Positions 50,409 to 61,007 are shown, counted from the first letter of the stretch. The stretch is 64,000 bases of DNA from Rotaria macrura (GCA_900239685.1 OENT01000889.1:1-64000); one strand, 5' to 3'. Program-made: numbers and translations. The notes: a model not told the origin generated them from the letters alone.

Positions 50409-53400
50409 TTATGACGTATAGGTTGTCTTAATGTACTTTTGTCTATATAGTTTTACAGCGGCTTCTCCTTCAACTCCAGCTGCTTTCCTAAGTACTTCTT
50501 CTGTAACGAAATTGGTCAGTATTTCTGCACCGTCAGGAGAATGAATATTAAGTGATTCACATCGACCTTTCGTTTCTTTTGCAATTTCTTGAAAATTACT
50601 TTTCGCACCATCATGAAGATAGAATGCGTGAACAGGAATATGTTTTTCTTTCAACTTTTGTAACTCGTCTTGATAACAAGTTTTAGTGCTAAATCTAGTT
50701 TTCGACCAATATGATTCACCTCCAAAAGCTTTTCTGTCTCTCTGTATTGCTACTTTGTCCTTTGCTGGGGCATCTCCTACGAGAATCACTTGAGAAATTC
50801 CATCGCATAGTTCACTCTCTTGAACTGCGTGCCATAGTCCGATTTCAATGGCTTCTTCATAATCGCCACCTCCTTTAGCTTTAATCTTCGAAATGAAAGA
50901 TCTCAAATTAATCGGCTTTGTTTCCCACGATGAACTCTGTAAAATTTCATCAGCACAATCGTAGTCTCTATAGACGACAAATTGCATCTGAAATGCATCA
51001 GTAGGGAGTCCTTTTTCTTTTAAAATATTTGAAGCACGTTCAAACATGATACAGACTGTTTCTTTGGTAGCAGTCAATAAACTGGACATGGAACCTGTTG
51101 CATCCATAAGGAGAACTGTACGCGAATTAGTTGAAGCTATGTTTGGTCCAAGATTTTGCTCTCTCAAAAACTTTCTGACAATATCCATATCTCCTGTGGA
51201 CAATGCATTCATGAATGTTTTTGAAGCTTGATGAGCAGACCTGCCTTGTTCTATGCCAAATTTTTTGCCAGCGCAGTTGCTCTCATAATTTCTAGTGCGA
51301 GCTTCATGCAAGGCATTATAGAGAGTGGAACCTGTGATTTTTGGAATTTCTTTCTCCCAATCAGGACCAACAACCCACTCTAAATCACTATCCAGCAAAA
51401 GCATCCTATACGAACCTCGATCTCCTTGTCTCGCTCCTCTTCCCATTATCTGGTATTCTTCAGACAATTCTTTGGAAAAGAATGTTTGAAGAACATGAAT
51501 GCCACCGTTCGCTAATACTTGTTGGTTTCTGCATATGAAATCAGTTCCTCGTCCAAAGGTTCTAGTCAATAGAGTAACCTTACCATCACTCGCGGCGCGT
51601 TTAATACACAATTCTCTCTCTTTAGTCGAAACTCTCTCACTGATAATTTGAACAGTGTCTTTCATCGATGACAATTCCTTCGAGTTGTAAAATGCTAATA
51701 AATTTTCTTCCGATTCGAAAAACACTAGAATTGCACGTTTAGCGTTGCACATCGTATCGATCTCTCCACGAATTCTCATAAAATATTCTTCCTTCTTCAC
51801 TGCCTCTACATCATTAGTAGGATTATAGTTACGATTGCTTTTTCCGAACACTGACGGCATGTAAGTATTCTTATTTATCTGATAAATCTCTTGAAGAATT
51901 TTCTTTTCAGGTTCAACAAGCGTTCTCAGAGTACCAGAGACACCGGTAATATAAGAAAAATCAATAGGTATTTGAGCATAAGAGAACGTTCCACAATTGA
52001 TGATGATACCTACATTGGTTTCTAGACTTTTTTGACTTATAAAACCTTTTTGATTCTCATAATAATATGTCCAAATGGTATCGTATCCGCGAACTACATT
52101 CTCTGCAAGAGATTCGCCTTCGACATAGACAATTCTATCGTTTTGCACATGATATGTTGATGACTGAAACGATTGAAGAGCCGCCACCATGTCTTTCACG
52201 GCTTCATCCACAAGAAAACTCCAATTACTGAATCGCGTGACACAATTTTTGTATGTTGGTAAGGTTTTGACGGCATTTAATGACTTTATCTCTCTTTTTT
52301 CCCATAGTGCATCCAACAGACTCTTTATAACAGGATCCTTTAAAAACACTGACGGCGTATACATTCCCCCATAGAACTTTTCGCTCAGAAAAACATCGAC
52401 TTCATCAATTAACAGCACCTTTGGGCGAATATGCTCTGTCATTTTTGCAATGTCGACTGTATTCTTATTATTCAGGATCATATCGCGCACTTTTTCTCTT
52501 AGATTGCATTGCTGATTCAAAAAGTTTTCGCACAATTTATTGAAAGTACCATACTCAATACGTTCCTCGATACCTAGCGCTCGAAAAACTGGTGCAAAAT
52601 CATTCTTGTCTCGCATACTTAAATATTCACTATAGCATGAACAATTAACATCAAGTCCAACGAGGGCAAAAACGCAGGCTGTGACCGCCATAACAACTGA
52701 TTTACCTTCACCCGTTCCGAGTTCTATTAAATTATTTACTAAATCTTCGGAAATTCTTTTCCACATAGGTACCTTTACTCCAAAAATTGACGACGACTTC
52801 TTGTAGCCAATACCGAGAATTCGAAAAATAGCAATAACTTGCGCAACATGTGGCATCAATAAATAAGATCGTGCTGCGTCAATACCACGCATAGCATTAT
52901 AATGCTGGGTATTTTTCAACGTCCAAACAGCAAAAATATGTGCTAACAATTCAGGAATTTTATCACGAAAAGAATGATCCCAAGTAATTTGATCTATTTT
53001 GTGTGCTCCTCCTGTTGCAATAAGTCTCTTCGTTTCCGAGATCAACACATCGAGCTTTGGCTCTGTCTCGGTCTTAGGATTAAACGATGTCAAATTCTTT
53101 GATATCAAACCGTCATATTTTGTCCTGAACCTCTCATAGCGTTTACCCAACATTTCCGTATCAGTGTCATCTCCTCTCAACTCTTCTAAAACATATCCAA
53201 GATCATCCTGCTTCTGCATTTTTTCTCGTCGCTTTCTCCAATCTTCACCGCACAAACATGAATGCTCAGAAATTAATCGAGAACCTAAATCAGTTTGCTC
53301 AAATATGATAGCCAGTTGTCCAAGAATCGTAGAACCGTGATGTGCTTTGAATGATGCTAAACCTTCATCTATCATCTGATTAATTTTCGTATCAAACATC

Positions 53401-56400
53401 GAGAAATTTTCTGCAATAAATTTCATTTTTATAAATAATTCAGCTACTTTGTGAAAATCAGAACCAGAATCTACGATCTTTCTGGATAAAGCAGTAATCT
53501 TCTCGAAAATATTTTTTTCCACTAATTCTAAACATTGTAGAATTTGAAGTTCCGGAAGAGATATATGTTTCTCAAATGATACAAGATGATTGTAATAAGT
53601 ACGAAATTGATCGGATTCTAATGATGAAAGTTCATTTTGCGATGCATGCGTAAGAAGTTTTCGTTTAATTTCTTCCACTTTCTCTCTCAACTCCCTCTCT
53701 ACTTTTTCCATATCTAGAATTGATGATAAAAAAGTTTTTAGTTCTGAATTAAACAGTTTTAATGTTCTGAGTGACGTCGCAATATTGAGGAAAATTTTAT
53801 CACGTACTGTTTCAAATCGAGTTGAGTCGTCAGTTATGAGTTTGATGTCAATATCTTCTGCTAAATTCTTTATCTTTTTTCCGCATTCTGAAATCATATC
53901 TGAGTGCAAAGTAATCTTTTTCATATTGGTCACAAATAACTGTATTGATTCATGTTTACAAGAGCAATTTCGAATTTTCCGTAAAACTCCATCCCAACGT
54001 CCCATTTTGTCCATTACTTCATGTAATACCTTAATATTCAGTTCTTTCAGAGCGACAGGGAATTTATCAGCAACTTGCTGACAATTCTCACACATATTTT
54101 TCAGTCTATTGTCAACATTCTCTAGCACTTTTTCCGGCATGAAATCATTAATTCTCTTAGGAAAGTCTTGACAAAACTCGATAAATACGATCAAAGCGGT
54201 AAAGGCGAGATCTACAGTTTGAATTTTCTCAATTTCAAATATGTTACTAAGAATTTCCACGTAACTTAGAATATATTTGCTTATTAATTCGCAAAGCATT
54301 TTATAATATTTTACTACTTCAGACATTTGAGATGCATATTCAGCATATTTTATTATATATCTCATACTATTGGTAGCAGATAACATGTTTTCTTTATCTA
54401 GTGCATTCTGCATGCTTGTCCAATGGCTTCCTAATTTTTCAAGAACTCCAGAACGCAGAATTCCAAGCAATTCTTCTCGTTTTTCGCGTTCATATTCCTC
54501 GGCGAGTTGTCCTATTTTCTTAATCGTTGAATCATCTTCATTCTCATTTTGAAAACATTTTTTTAAATCATTTTTATACATGTTCTCTTCCTCGGTGAAC
54601 TTAGTGTTCAGATCGATAATAAGTGGCCTAAAGGAAGTTTGTAAATCTTCGGGTAAAAAGTTTAAGGCGTAATTTAACGAAGCAACTTGCGCCAAACGCT
54701 TCTCGATTGGAGCTTCACAAGCCTTATTTATAGCTGTCTCGAAATTATGCTTAATTTCTGCTGATACAAACGTGTGGACTTTATTATATTTCGAACTACG
54801 ATAAGCAGCAGCCTTCTTTAATTTCTCTAAAAGGTCTTTAGGTGAGTGATTACGATAGTTCTCAATAAGTTGAAAGTCGTTCCTTTTTGAAATGTCACTA
54901 TCTAAACTTTCCAACCTTGTTTTTACTTCTTTCATTTTTGACATTATATTTTCCATGTTAAAGTGTGTGTCTAAATCACGTTGTACGCTAATTAGTTTTT
55001 CCATACTTAATTCGGCCTCCAGAACGTCATTATTATTTATAAACCGTTCAATGGAATCAATTCTATGCAAAAGAATTGTAGCTAAAAGTTTTTTCATACT
55101 TTCTTCAAAAATGGACAGGTCTGATTTGGTTCTTTCATCAGTCCATTCCATGACTCTTGGTTTTCCTAAAGCAGTACGGATCTTTTCAATATTTCCACAG
55201 ATTTTTTGTATTTGGATTGCATTATCTATCTTAGAATCCATTTCAAAATCAAGATCATTTGCAAGTCTTCGAGTCGTTAACATCAAGCTACTTAAAGAAA
55301 TTTGTAAATTTTGCTTTATCTTACTGATATCCTTCTGGTTAGATTTTCTCTCATCAATATCTGCAATCGCACAATCTGCATCTGCATAATCTTCTCGTAA
55401 TATGCTTTGTATTACTACATTATGGGCTTCTTTAGATTGCTTCGTTGCCTCAATCTGATAATCTCTGTATAAGGTTCCAAATCCACTGGCTAGAAACGTA
55501 CCACCACAGAAATGATCTGACCCCATCAATCCTTGTGCAATATTTAGTTGTTCTGTTAATTCATTATTTCTACCAGCCAGCTTGTAATCTTCTATCTTAG
55601 CACTAACAATGCGATAGTGCTCATTCAATTTTCGTCGCCAATACTCTACTTTTTTGCCTCCGTCGATACATTCAAAAACACGCTTGAATTCACTTAGAGA
55701 AAGTAATTGTTCTAAACGTGTTTCTAAATCCTGAGAGTGTTGAGAAATATCTTTTTGAGAACCAATAGTTGTCAAAATTTTAAATAATCTTTCAATTTCC
55801 TTATCGAGAAAAAGCCCATACTCATTAATGTACTTCATCAAAATTTCATGAGTATCAGCTGCAATTTCTTTGAAACGAATGTTAGCTATTTTTTCACAAT
55901 TACTTGTATACAATAATGCAACATCTGCTGTAGCAGCATCAAATCCACCGCTGAAGTCATATGATCGTCTATTTGCCTGCCGATTAATAATTTCTTTCTT
56001 TATCTTCTCTATGCTGCTATTTAGCAATTCAACACTATGTTGACCCTTCTCTTGAAGAAACTTCAACTGTTCATCAGTAACAGAATTATCCATAGCCATC
56101 AAGGCTTCATACTGTTTCTTGATTGACTTTAACGGAGCTAGAGAATTTTTGTATTTTGTTTGTAGTTCCTCAATAATTTTTGATTGATTCTTGAGTCGTT
56201 GCTCGACTTTTATGAAACGTTCACGTTTAACATCAATATCGGCAACTAAAACTGAGTTTAAATGTTCATCTATATTTTTCTCTTCTTCAACTTTGCCTTG
56301 ATCTATCTTTGAACTATATGTACTATCATAGTCTTGAATGGTAGATTTCAAAATATTTAACTCTGATTCTATCTTTGATTTCCTCTCGTTCTGTTCTGCT

Positions 56401-59400
56401 ATTTCAATCTCTTGAATTTTTTCTTGTTCACAAATCTCTTGATTCAATTTATTGACGTCGGGAAAATCGTGTTTCTGTAAAAAGATATGCGCTGGACGTA
56501 AATTATCGTATTCTCTTTTGATTTGCTCTAGCTCTTTCAATTCCTGTTTCATATCATAGACATTGATGTCTTGTAATTTAAATTTTGTTTGCATACGATC
56601 AAAATTTCCTTTTACATTGTCTAGAAAACGTTGAATCATAGCTTCTTTTGATTTTTTCAATTCCGGCACGCTACGTTCTAGAACACTTAGAGATTCAATC
56701 TTATCAAATATTTCTTGCGCGACACACACATTATCAGGATATTTCAAACTCAGATCTAATTTCATCAATCGATCTTCTAATTGATGAAAATATTCAATTA
56801 ATTCTTCCTTCACACGATTTATCGAAGTATCGTAAGCTCCCGGACTGACACGATTCATCCATTTAGCGTTTTTCAAACGTGATAATAATCGTGCGATTTT
56901 TCCATAGTTCGGGGTTCCTGATTGAATATCAGTAGAAGCAAGTAGCTGCTCTACATCTCGCTGAAGTTGCTGCATATGTGCACGTATGGTTTCAATAGTA
57001 CGATAATATACTCCAGCAGTTTTTGACTCAATTTCGGGGATGCTTCGAATAGCATCCATATCGATGACTAATGTTTCTGTATCTTCTAGAGCACGATCTC
57101 CACTTGTTTGAAACAGCTCTGGTATCCTAGTGTTTATCTGATTGAAATAATTCAATATTTTATCGATCAACTCACTGTAAATTTCACCCGGTCCTTTCAC
57201 ATTTCCTGCCAACTGATCATTATTCTGTGTCAACATGTCAACGTATGTCGACACACGATCTTGAAGTGCGGCATTTTCCATCGCTGTTCTCAAAATTCTA
57301 ACATAATCTTTAACAAGTGTCATTTCATTTTCATTCAATCTAGTCTTTCCCAAGAAAGAATCGGCTTTTTCTGAAAAACTACTCAAGTGTTTCAAAAGTG
57401 ATCGCACAACATTTTTATATTTTTCTTCGACCAGTCGATGTAAATGTGTATTCAAAATAGGCATACACTTCGATATTTTCAGAATAACATCTGCTAACTT
57501 GTTAAATTCATTAGACAAAATAAATTCGTTTGCAGATTCTACTAGTTTTTCGAAACGCTCTTCAGAATTTTTACAAATTTTGTTGTAAAATGATTCGACT
57601 TGTTCAAAAGAATTTTTTAGTACAAGCAAATTATTGAAATATATTCCTATCAACGGGCTGTATAATTCTTCTTCTATTAACGCTTGGCTTCTTTTCTGGA
57701 GTTCGGAATGAATATTTTGCATCAACGATGCAGGAGACAGTATGTCTGGTCCCAAATGTCTTGTCAATTTTTGCATATCTTGAAGATATTTGATAGAAGT
57801 TTTGTATTCATCAATGTCTTCTTTTTCTAATCCATCTTGACTAGCTAATGAACGATTGAATTTTTTCGTGACTTCTGTAAAGTAGTACGTAATGCTTTCG
57901 TTCACATGACGTGTGGCATCCATATAGGCATCTCTAACCGAGCTGACTGCTAGCAAGTTCTTTAAAGTTTCCAACTTATTTAAGTAGTGCATGACAAGAT
58001 CAATATCTTTACGCTTCAATCCACATCTGACACCTTCATTATCTCTTTGTGCCTGGTTGACAACACGTGTTTGCGTTTCTTCACTAATTGAAAATTGAAA
58101 AACTTCTCCAGGATACATAATACCGTGTAGATTCTTCAATTTTTCAATGATATGTTTTGGATCTCCATGAAGAGGATCAATTTTTTCAGCACCGCTCTGA
58201 GTTTTGTTGATCATATCTTTCAATACTGTTACAAAAGCAGTATCTGATCTTAACAAAGGGTCTGTGTCTACTCTCGAAGTTTTGATATCAATCAATAAGG
58301 CAGAAATGTCGATGTTTGGAGGATATTTCGTGAATGCATAAAGAATAGCGCTAAGTCTTTCCTGAATTTCATGCACCATATTAATTAATAAGTGTGCTAG
58401 TTTCTGAATACCTTGCCCTCTGTCGCCTAGGCTCTTGTAACTTGATAGAGCAAGAATTTTAACACTACTACAACCTTTTATAGCTTCGATTACACCTACA
58501 CCATTAGCAATATCAACCTCAGGACCTGCGGTGTCACCAAAACCTGGTGCGTCGCATAAGATAATTTCTCCATATTCGTAAGCACCAAAAATATCTTTCA
58601 ACTGAATCGTAACAGGTGCGATATATCGAGTTTCGGACTTACTAAGGGCACTGCTAGTAACATTTAGCAATCCACGATTACTAATAGGCCCATCTATTGT
58701 AATGTGCTCTAAAAATTTTCCTGGCTCAACTTCTACACTGGTCCTTTTCATTTTGGAACCTGTAAGAAATTGGATTGTAGTCGACTTTCCAGTTCCAGTT
58801 TCGCCTATCAAAAGAACAATATCTTTATCGGCAATTTCTTTAGCTGCCTCTTTCGCCTTTTTAACGAGTCGCTGAATTTCTTGCACGTCTAAAGGTCTGA
58901 TTTTTGTCAAAAGTTCTGCTAGAGTACACACTGTCAATGAAATATTGCCATGGGATACGTAACGTTCTAAATCTTGTAAACTTTCTCGAACCTTTTCTGA
59001 ATATAATTCTTGTTTCTCTATTTGGTGCTGTAATTGGTTTAAAATCTCATTTACATATATTGGCTTATCTAAAGAATTCTGTTTATTTTGCAAATGCATC
59101 CGTTGAAAATGTTCCAAAAGTTGCATAACAGTCCTCTCTGCACACGGATGCATATCAATCCAATCTTGATGCAAAATATCCAGATCCTCTAACTTCTTTT
59201 TATCGGAATTATATTTTATACTGACAGTACTCTTTGTCAGTTCTTGATTAGGCTGTGCCGGTTGCGGTGCTTGATTTAAAAGTATGCTAGGCACATTAGA
59301 TTTCAGACTCTTTATTTGACCATCGAGCACAGTTACAGCTTTCAAATTTTTCAAATATTGCTTTTCTTTGTCGGCTTCATCTGTTCTACCCTCTTCATTA

Positions 59401-61007
59401 TACTCGCTCACTCGTTTCTCTGAGCGTCGAATTTTCTCAGGCAACATCGACACATCTTGAATTTTTAATTTGGCTAAATCACTAGCTAGTTTTTCTTCTA
59501 GTTTACTCAGATTTAATGTTATATTATTCGGAGTATTGGATGTCGTCGTATTGAGAGTGGATATTTCTTCCGTGAGCCTTCTAAGCCTATTCAGTTCACT
59601 CAAATAGCGTATTTCGTTTTCAGCTTCCTCCGTACGACCTTCTTCTTGATACTCTTTTATTCGATGCTCGGATCGTTTGATTTTTTCTAGCAGTACTGAC
59701 CCATCTTGAATTTTCAACTTAGCCAAGCCCTTAGCGAGTTTCTGTTCTAATTCGCTCAGTCTTGATTCCGGTTCGTCGATTTTCATAGTGCGGATTTCCT
59801 CAGAAAGATTTTGTAACACTTTGCATTCTTCCAAATATTTCTGCTCTTTCTCCGCTTCTTCTACTCTTCCTTCATCTTGATATTCCTTTATTCGTTGTTC
59901 TGATCGAGTGATTCTGTCTGACAATTTTGTTGCATCTGGAATTTTCAAACTTGCCAAACTGCTACTTAATCTTTGTTCAAGTTGACTGAGTTTTAATTCT
60001 TTGCTTTTCTTGCTATTATTATCAGTTGATTTTCGAATACGAATGTCTTCCACAAGTTGCTGTAACATTTTGCAATCACTTAAAAATCTTCGCTCTTTCG
60101 TAACTTCTTCTGATCTGCCTTCCTCTTCATATTCTATTATTCGTTTTTCCGATCGATATATTCGGTCTGGTAAGGATTTCATATCTGAAATTTTTAGTAC
60201 TTCCATATAAGTTTCTATTTTTTTTTCTAGCACGGATAATTCTAATTTATCATTGATCTCAGAAACACCGAATTTCATACTATTGATTTTACCAGCAAGT
60301 TCTAGCAACATTTCATAATCTCTCAAAAACATCATCTCTTTCTCAGCATCTTCTGTTCTTTTTACTAAAAGATACTCTTCAATTCGGTCCTTGATTCGTT
60401 GTATTCTTTCTGACAACATTTTTTCATCGGAGATCTTTAGTTTTGCTAGTCCGTTGCTGAGCTTTTTTTCTAGTTCGTGTAATTCAGATTGGTTACCTTC
60501 TTCGTGCACGGGAGATTGAATATTCGTTTGGGAAAATTCTGAATTTTGTACTGCTGATAGTAAGTTGGCTATAGTTAACATCGCACTTTTCGTGTGGTCT
60601 TCGTGTTTTAGAACAGTTCTTGAACATAGAATAGTCTTTGGAAAAACTTCAGTAAATTGATTTTGCAATTGATCAGGGACAGAATCTGATCCTTTCAAGG
60701 GATCCATAAATTCAGACCGTTGAATATGTTCTGTTGAATTGAATTCTATTAGGATTCCAGCCCAGTGAGAATTTGCCAAATGATATGGTATAAGCATAAT
60801 GCGTTTACCACTGTAACATTTCGATGCCTCTCGAAACCTTTCTTTCACTTGACCATAAATATTACCATCAGTAGTAGCTAGCACATAAATTGGCGTTGGA
60901 AAGCGTTCGGGAGACCGCTGACGCAATTCGTCTAATCGTCTCGATAGATCGGTCTGAATATCAGTTTGCTGATATATTTGGCTTGATAAATGTGCGAGAT
61001 CGGCCAT
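50409..61007 (-). CDS. Giant Ulp1-like / coiled-coil / GTPase / SecA-motor / vWA protein, intronless
   Basis: One open frame of 3532 residues. Residues ~35-152 resemble an Ulp1/C48-type peptidase: ANSHWAGILIEF (H81) and an FMDPL acid (D102). The expected nucleophile position (HTKSAMLTIANLL, ~138-150) has no Cys, so it is probably inactive. Residues ~176-567 are five tandem coiled-coil repeats. A P-loop GTPase spans ~715-960: GETGTGKST (735-743), DAPGFGDT (819-826) and FTKYP (892-896) as a G4-like site. About 1800 mostly helical residues follow. A SecA-type DEAD motor spans ~2715-3260: GTGEGKS (2764-2770), DEVD (2868-2871), TFGRGTDF (3150-3157) and GRGARQGDRGS (3189-3199). A vWA domain (~3297-3500) has the MIDAS motif DATGSMS (3302-3308). 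Predicted cytosolic: no signal peptide or TM segment. The N-terminus follows the first ATG; TATAAA only 15 bp upstream suggests transcription starts elsewhere. Role unknown. Confidence 0.9.
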   Translation of the reverse strand: MADLAHLSSQIYQQTDIQTDLSRRLDELRQRSPERFPTPIYVLATTDGNIYGQVKERFREASKCYSGKRIMLIPYHLANSHWAGILIEFNSTEHIQRSEFMDPLKGSDSVPDQLQNQFTEVFPKTILCSRTVLKHEDHTKSAMLTIANLLSAVQNSEFSQTNIQSPVHEEGNQSELHELEKKLSNGLAKLKISDEKMLSERIQRIKDRIEEYLLVKRTEDAEKEMMFLRDYEMLLELAGKINSMKFGVSEINDKLELSVLEKKIETYMEVLKISDMKSLPDRIYRSEKRIIEYEEEGRSEEVTKERRFLSDCKMLQQLVEDIRIRKSTDNNSKKSKELKLSQLEQRLSSSLASLKIPDATKLSDRITRSEQRIKEYQDEGRVEEAEKEQKYLEECKVLQNLSEEIRTMKIDEPESRLSELEQKLAKGLAKLKIQDGSVLLEKIKRSEHRIKEYQEEGRTEEAENEIRYLSELNRLRRLTEEISTLNTTTSNTPNNITLNLSKLEEKLASDLAKLKIQDVSMLPEKIRRSEKRVSEYNEEGRTDEADKEKQYLKNLKAVTVLDGQIKSLKSNVPSILLNQAPQPAQPNQELTKSTVSIKYNSDKKKLEDLDILHQDWIDMHPCAERTVMQLLEHFQRMHLQNKQNSLDKPIYVNEILNQLQHQIEKQELYSEKVRESLQDLERYVSHGNISLTVCTLAELLTKIRPLDVQEIQRLVKKAKEAAKEIADKDIVLLIGETGTGKSTTIQFLTGSKMKRTSVEVEPGKFLEHITIDGPISNRGLLNVTSSALSKSETRYIAPVTIQLKDIFGAYEYGEIILCDAPGFGDTAGPEVDIANGVGVIEAIKGCSSVKILALSSYKSLGDRGQGIQKLAHLLINMVHEIQERLSAILYAFTKYPPNIDISALLIDIKTSRVDTDPLLRSDTAFVTVLKDMINKTQSGAEKIDPLHGDPKHIIEKLKNLHGIMYPGEVFQFSISEETQTRVVNQAQRDNEGVRCGLKRKDIDLVMHYLNKLETLKNLLAVSSVRDAYMDATRHVNESITYYFTEVTKKFNRSLASQDGLEKEDIDEYKTSIKYLQDMQKLTRHLGPDILSPASLMQNIHSELQKRSQALIEEELYSPLIGIYFNNLLVLKNSFEQVESFYNKICKNSEERFEKLVESANEFILSNEFNKLADVILKISKCMPILNTHLHRLVEEKYKNVVRSLLKHLSSFSEKADSFLGKTRLNENEMTLVKDYVRILRTAMENAALQDRVSTYVDMLTQNNDQLAGNVKGPGEIYSELIDKILNYFNQINTRIPELFQTSGDRALEDTETLVIDMDAIRSIPEIESKTAGVYYRTIETIRAHMQQLQRDVEQLLASTDIQSGTPNYGKIARLLSRLKNAKWMNRVSPGAYDTSINRVKEELIEYFHQLEDRLMKLDLSLKYPDNVCVAQEIFDKIESLSVLERSVPELKKSKEAMIQRFLDNVKGNFDRMQTKFKLQDINVYDMKQELKELEQIKREYDNLRPAHIFLQKHDFPDVNKLNQEICEQEKIQEIEIAEQNERKSKIESELNILKSTIQDYDSTYSSKIDQGKVEEEKNIDEHLNSVLVADIDVKRERFIKVEQRLKNQSKIIEELQTKYKNSLAPLKSIKKQYEALMAMDNSVTDEQLKFLQEKGQHSVELLNSSIEKIKKEIINRQANRRSYDFSGGFDAATADVALLYTSNCEKIANIRFKEIAADTHEILMKYINEYGLFLDKEIERLFKILTTIGSQKDISQHSQDLETRLEQLLSLSEFKRVFECIDGGKKVEYWRRKLNEHYRIVSAKIEDYKLAGRNNELTEQLNIAQGLMGSDHFCGGTFLASGFGTLYRDYQIEATKQSKEAHNVVIQSILREDYADADCAIADIDERKSNQKDISKIKQNLQISLSSLMLTTRRLANDLDFEMDSKIDNAIQIQKICGNIEKIRTALGKPRVMEWTDERTKSDLSIFEESMKKLLATILLHRIDSIERFINNNDVLEAELSMEKLISVQRDLDTHFNMENIMSKMKEVKTRLESLDSDISKRNDFQLIENYRNHSPKDLLEKLKKAAAYRSSKYNKVHTFVSAEIKHNFETAINKACEAPIEKRLAQVASLNYALNFLPEDLQTSFRPLIIDLNTKFTEEENMYKNDLKKCFQNENEDDSTIKKIGQLAEEYEREKREELLGILRSGVLEKLGSHWTSMQNALDKENMLSATNSMRYIIKYAEYASQMSEVVKYYKMLCELISKYILSYVEILSNIFEIEKIQTVDLAFTALIVFIEFCQDFPKRINDFMPEKVLENVDNRLKNMCENCQQVADKFPVALKELNIKVLHEVMDKMGRWDGVLRKIRNCSCKHESIQLFVTNMKKITLHSDMISECGKKIKNLAEDIDIKLITDDSTRFETVRDKIFLNIATSLRTLKLFNSELKTFLSSILDMEKVERELREKVEEIKRKLLTHASQNELSSLESDQFRTYYNHLVSFEKHISLPELQILQCLELVEKNIFEKITALSRKIVDSGSDFHKVAELFIKMKFIAENFSMFDTKINQMIDEGLASFKAHHGSTILGQLAIIFEQTDLGSRLISEHSCLCGEDWRKRREKMQKQDDLGYVLEELRGDDTDTEMLGKRYERFRTKYDGLISKNLTSFNPKTETEPKLDVLISETKRLIATGGAHKIDQITWDHSFRDKIPELLAHIFAVWTLKNTQHYNAMRGIDAARSYLLMPHVAQVIAIFRILGIGYKKSSSIFGVKVPMWKRISEDLVNNLIELGTGEGKSVVMAVTACVFALVGLDVNCSCYSEYLSMRDKNDFAPVFRALGIEERIEYGTFNKLCENFLNQQCNLREKVRDMILNNKNTVDIAKMTEHIRPKVLLIDEVDVFLSEKFYGGMYTPSVFLKDPVIKSLLDALWEKREIKSLNAVKTLPTYKNCVTRFSNWSFLVDEAVKDMVAALQSFQSSTYHVQNDRIVYVEGESLAENVVRGYDTIWTYYYENQKGFISQKSLETNVGIIINCGTFSYAQIPIDFSYITGVSGTLRTLVEPEKKILQEIYQINKNTYMPSVFGKSNRNYNPTNDVEAVKKEEYFMRIRGEIDTMCNAKRAILVFFESEENLLAFYNSKELSSMKDTVQIISERVSTKERELCIKRAASDGKVTLLTRTFGRGTDFICRNQQVLANGGIHVLQTFFSKELSEEYQIMGRGARQGDRGSYRMLLLDSDLEWVVGPDWEKEIPKITGSTLYNALHEARTRNYESNCAGKKFGIEQGRSAHQASKTFMNALSTGDMDIVRKFLREQNLGPNIASTNSRTVLLMDATGSMSSLLTATKETVCIMFERASNILKEKGLPTDAFQMQFVVYRDYDCADEILQSSSWETKPINLRSFISKIKAKGGGDYEEAIEIGLWHAVQESELCDGISQVILVGDAPAKDKVAIQRDRKAFGGESYWSKTRFSTKTCYQDELQKLKEKHIPVHAFYLHDGAKSNFQEIAKETKGRCESLNIHSPDGAEILTNFVTEEVLRKAAGVEGEAAVKLYRQKYIKTTYTS
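59307..60482 (-). repeat. Five tandem coiled-coil repeats in the giant protein
   Basis: Residues ~176-567 contain five copies of a 75-83 residue unit. Each unit starts near LSxLExKL, continues LAKLKI-D---L-ERI-RSE-RI-EY, then EEGRTEEAEKE--YL, and ends in a variable linker. The copies differ at many positions, so the duplication is not recent. The charged, Leu-rich pattern predicts paired helices. Confidence 0.85.
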
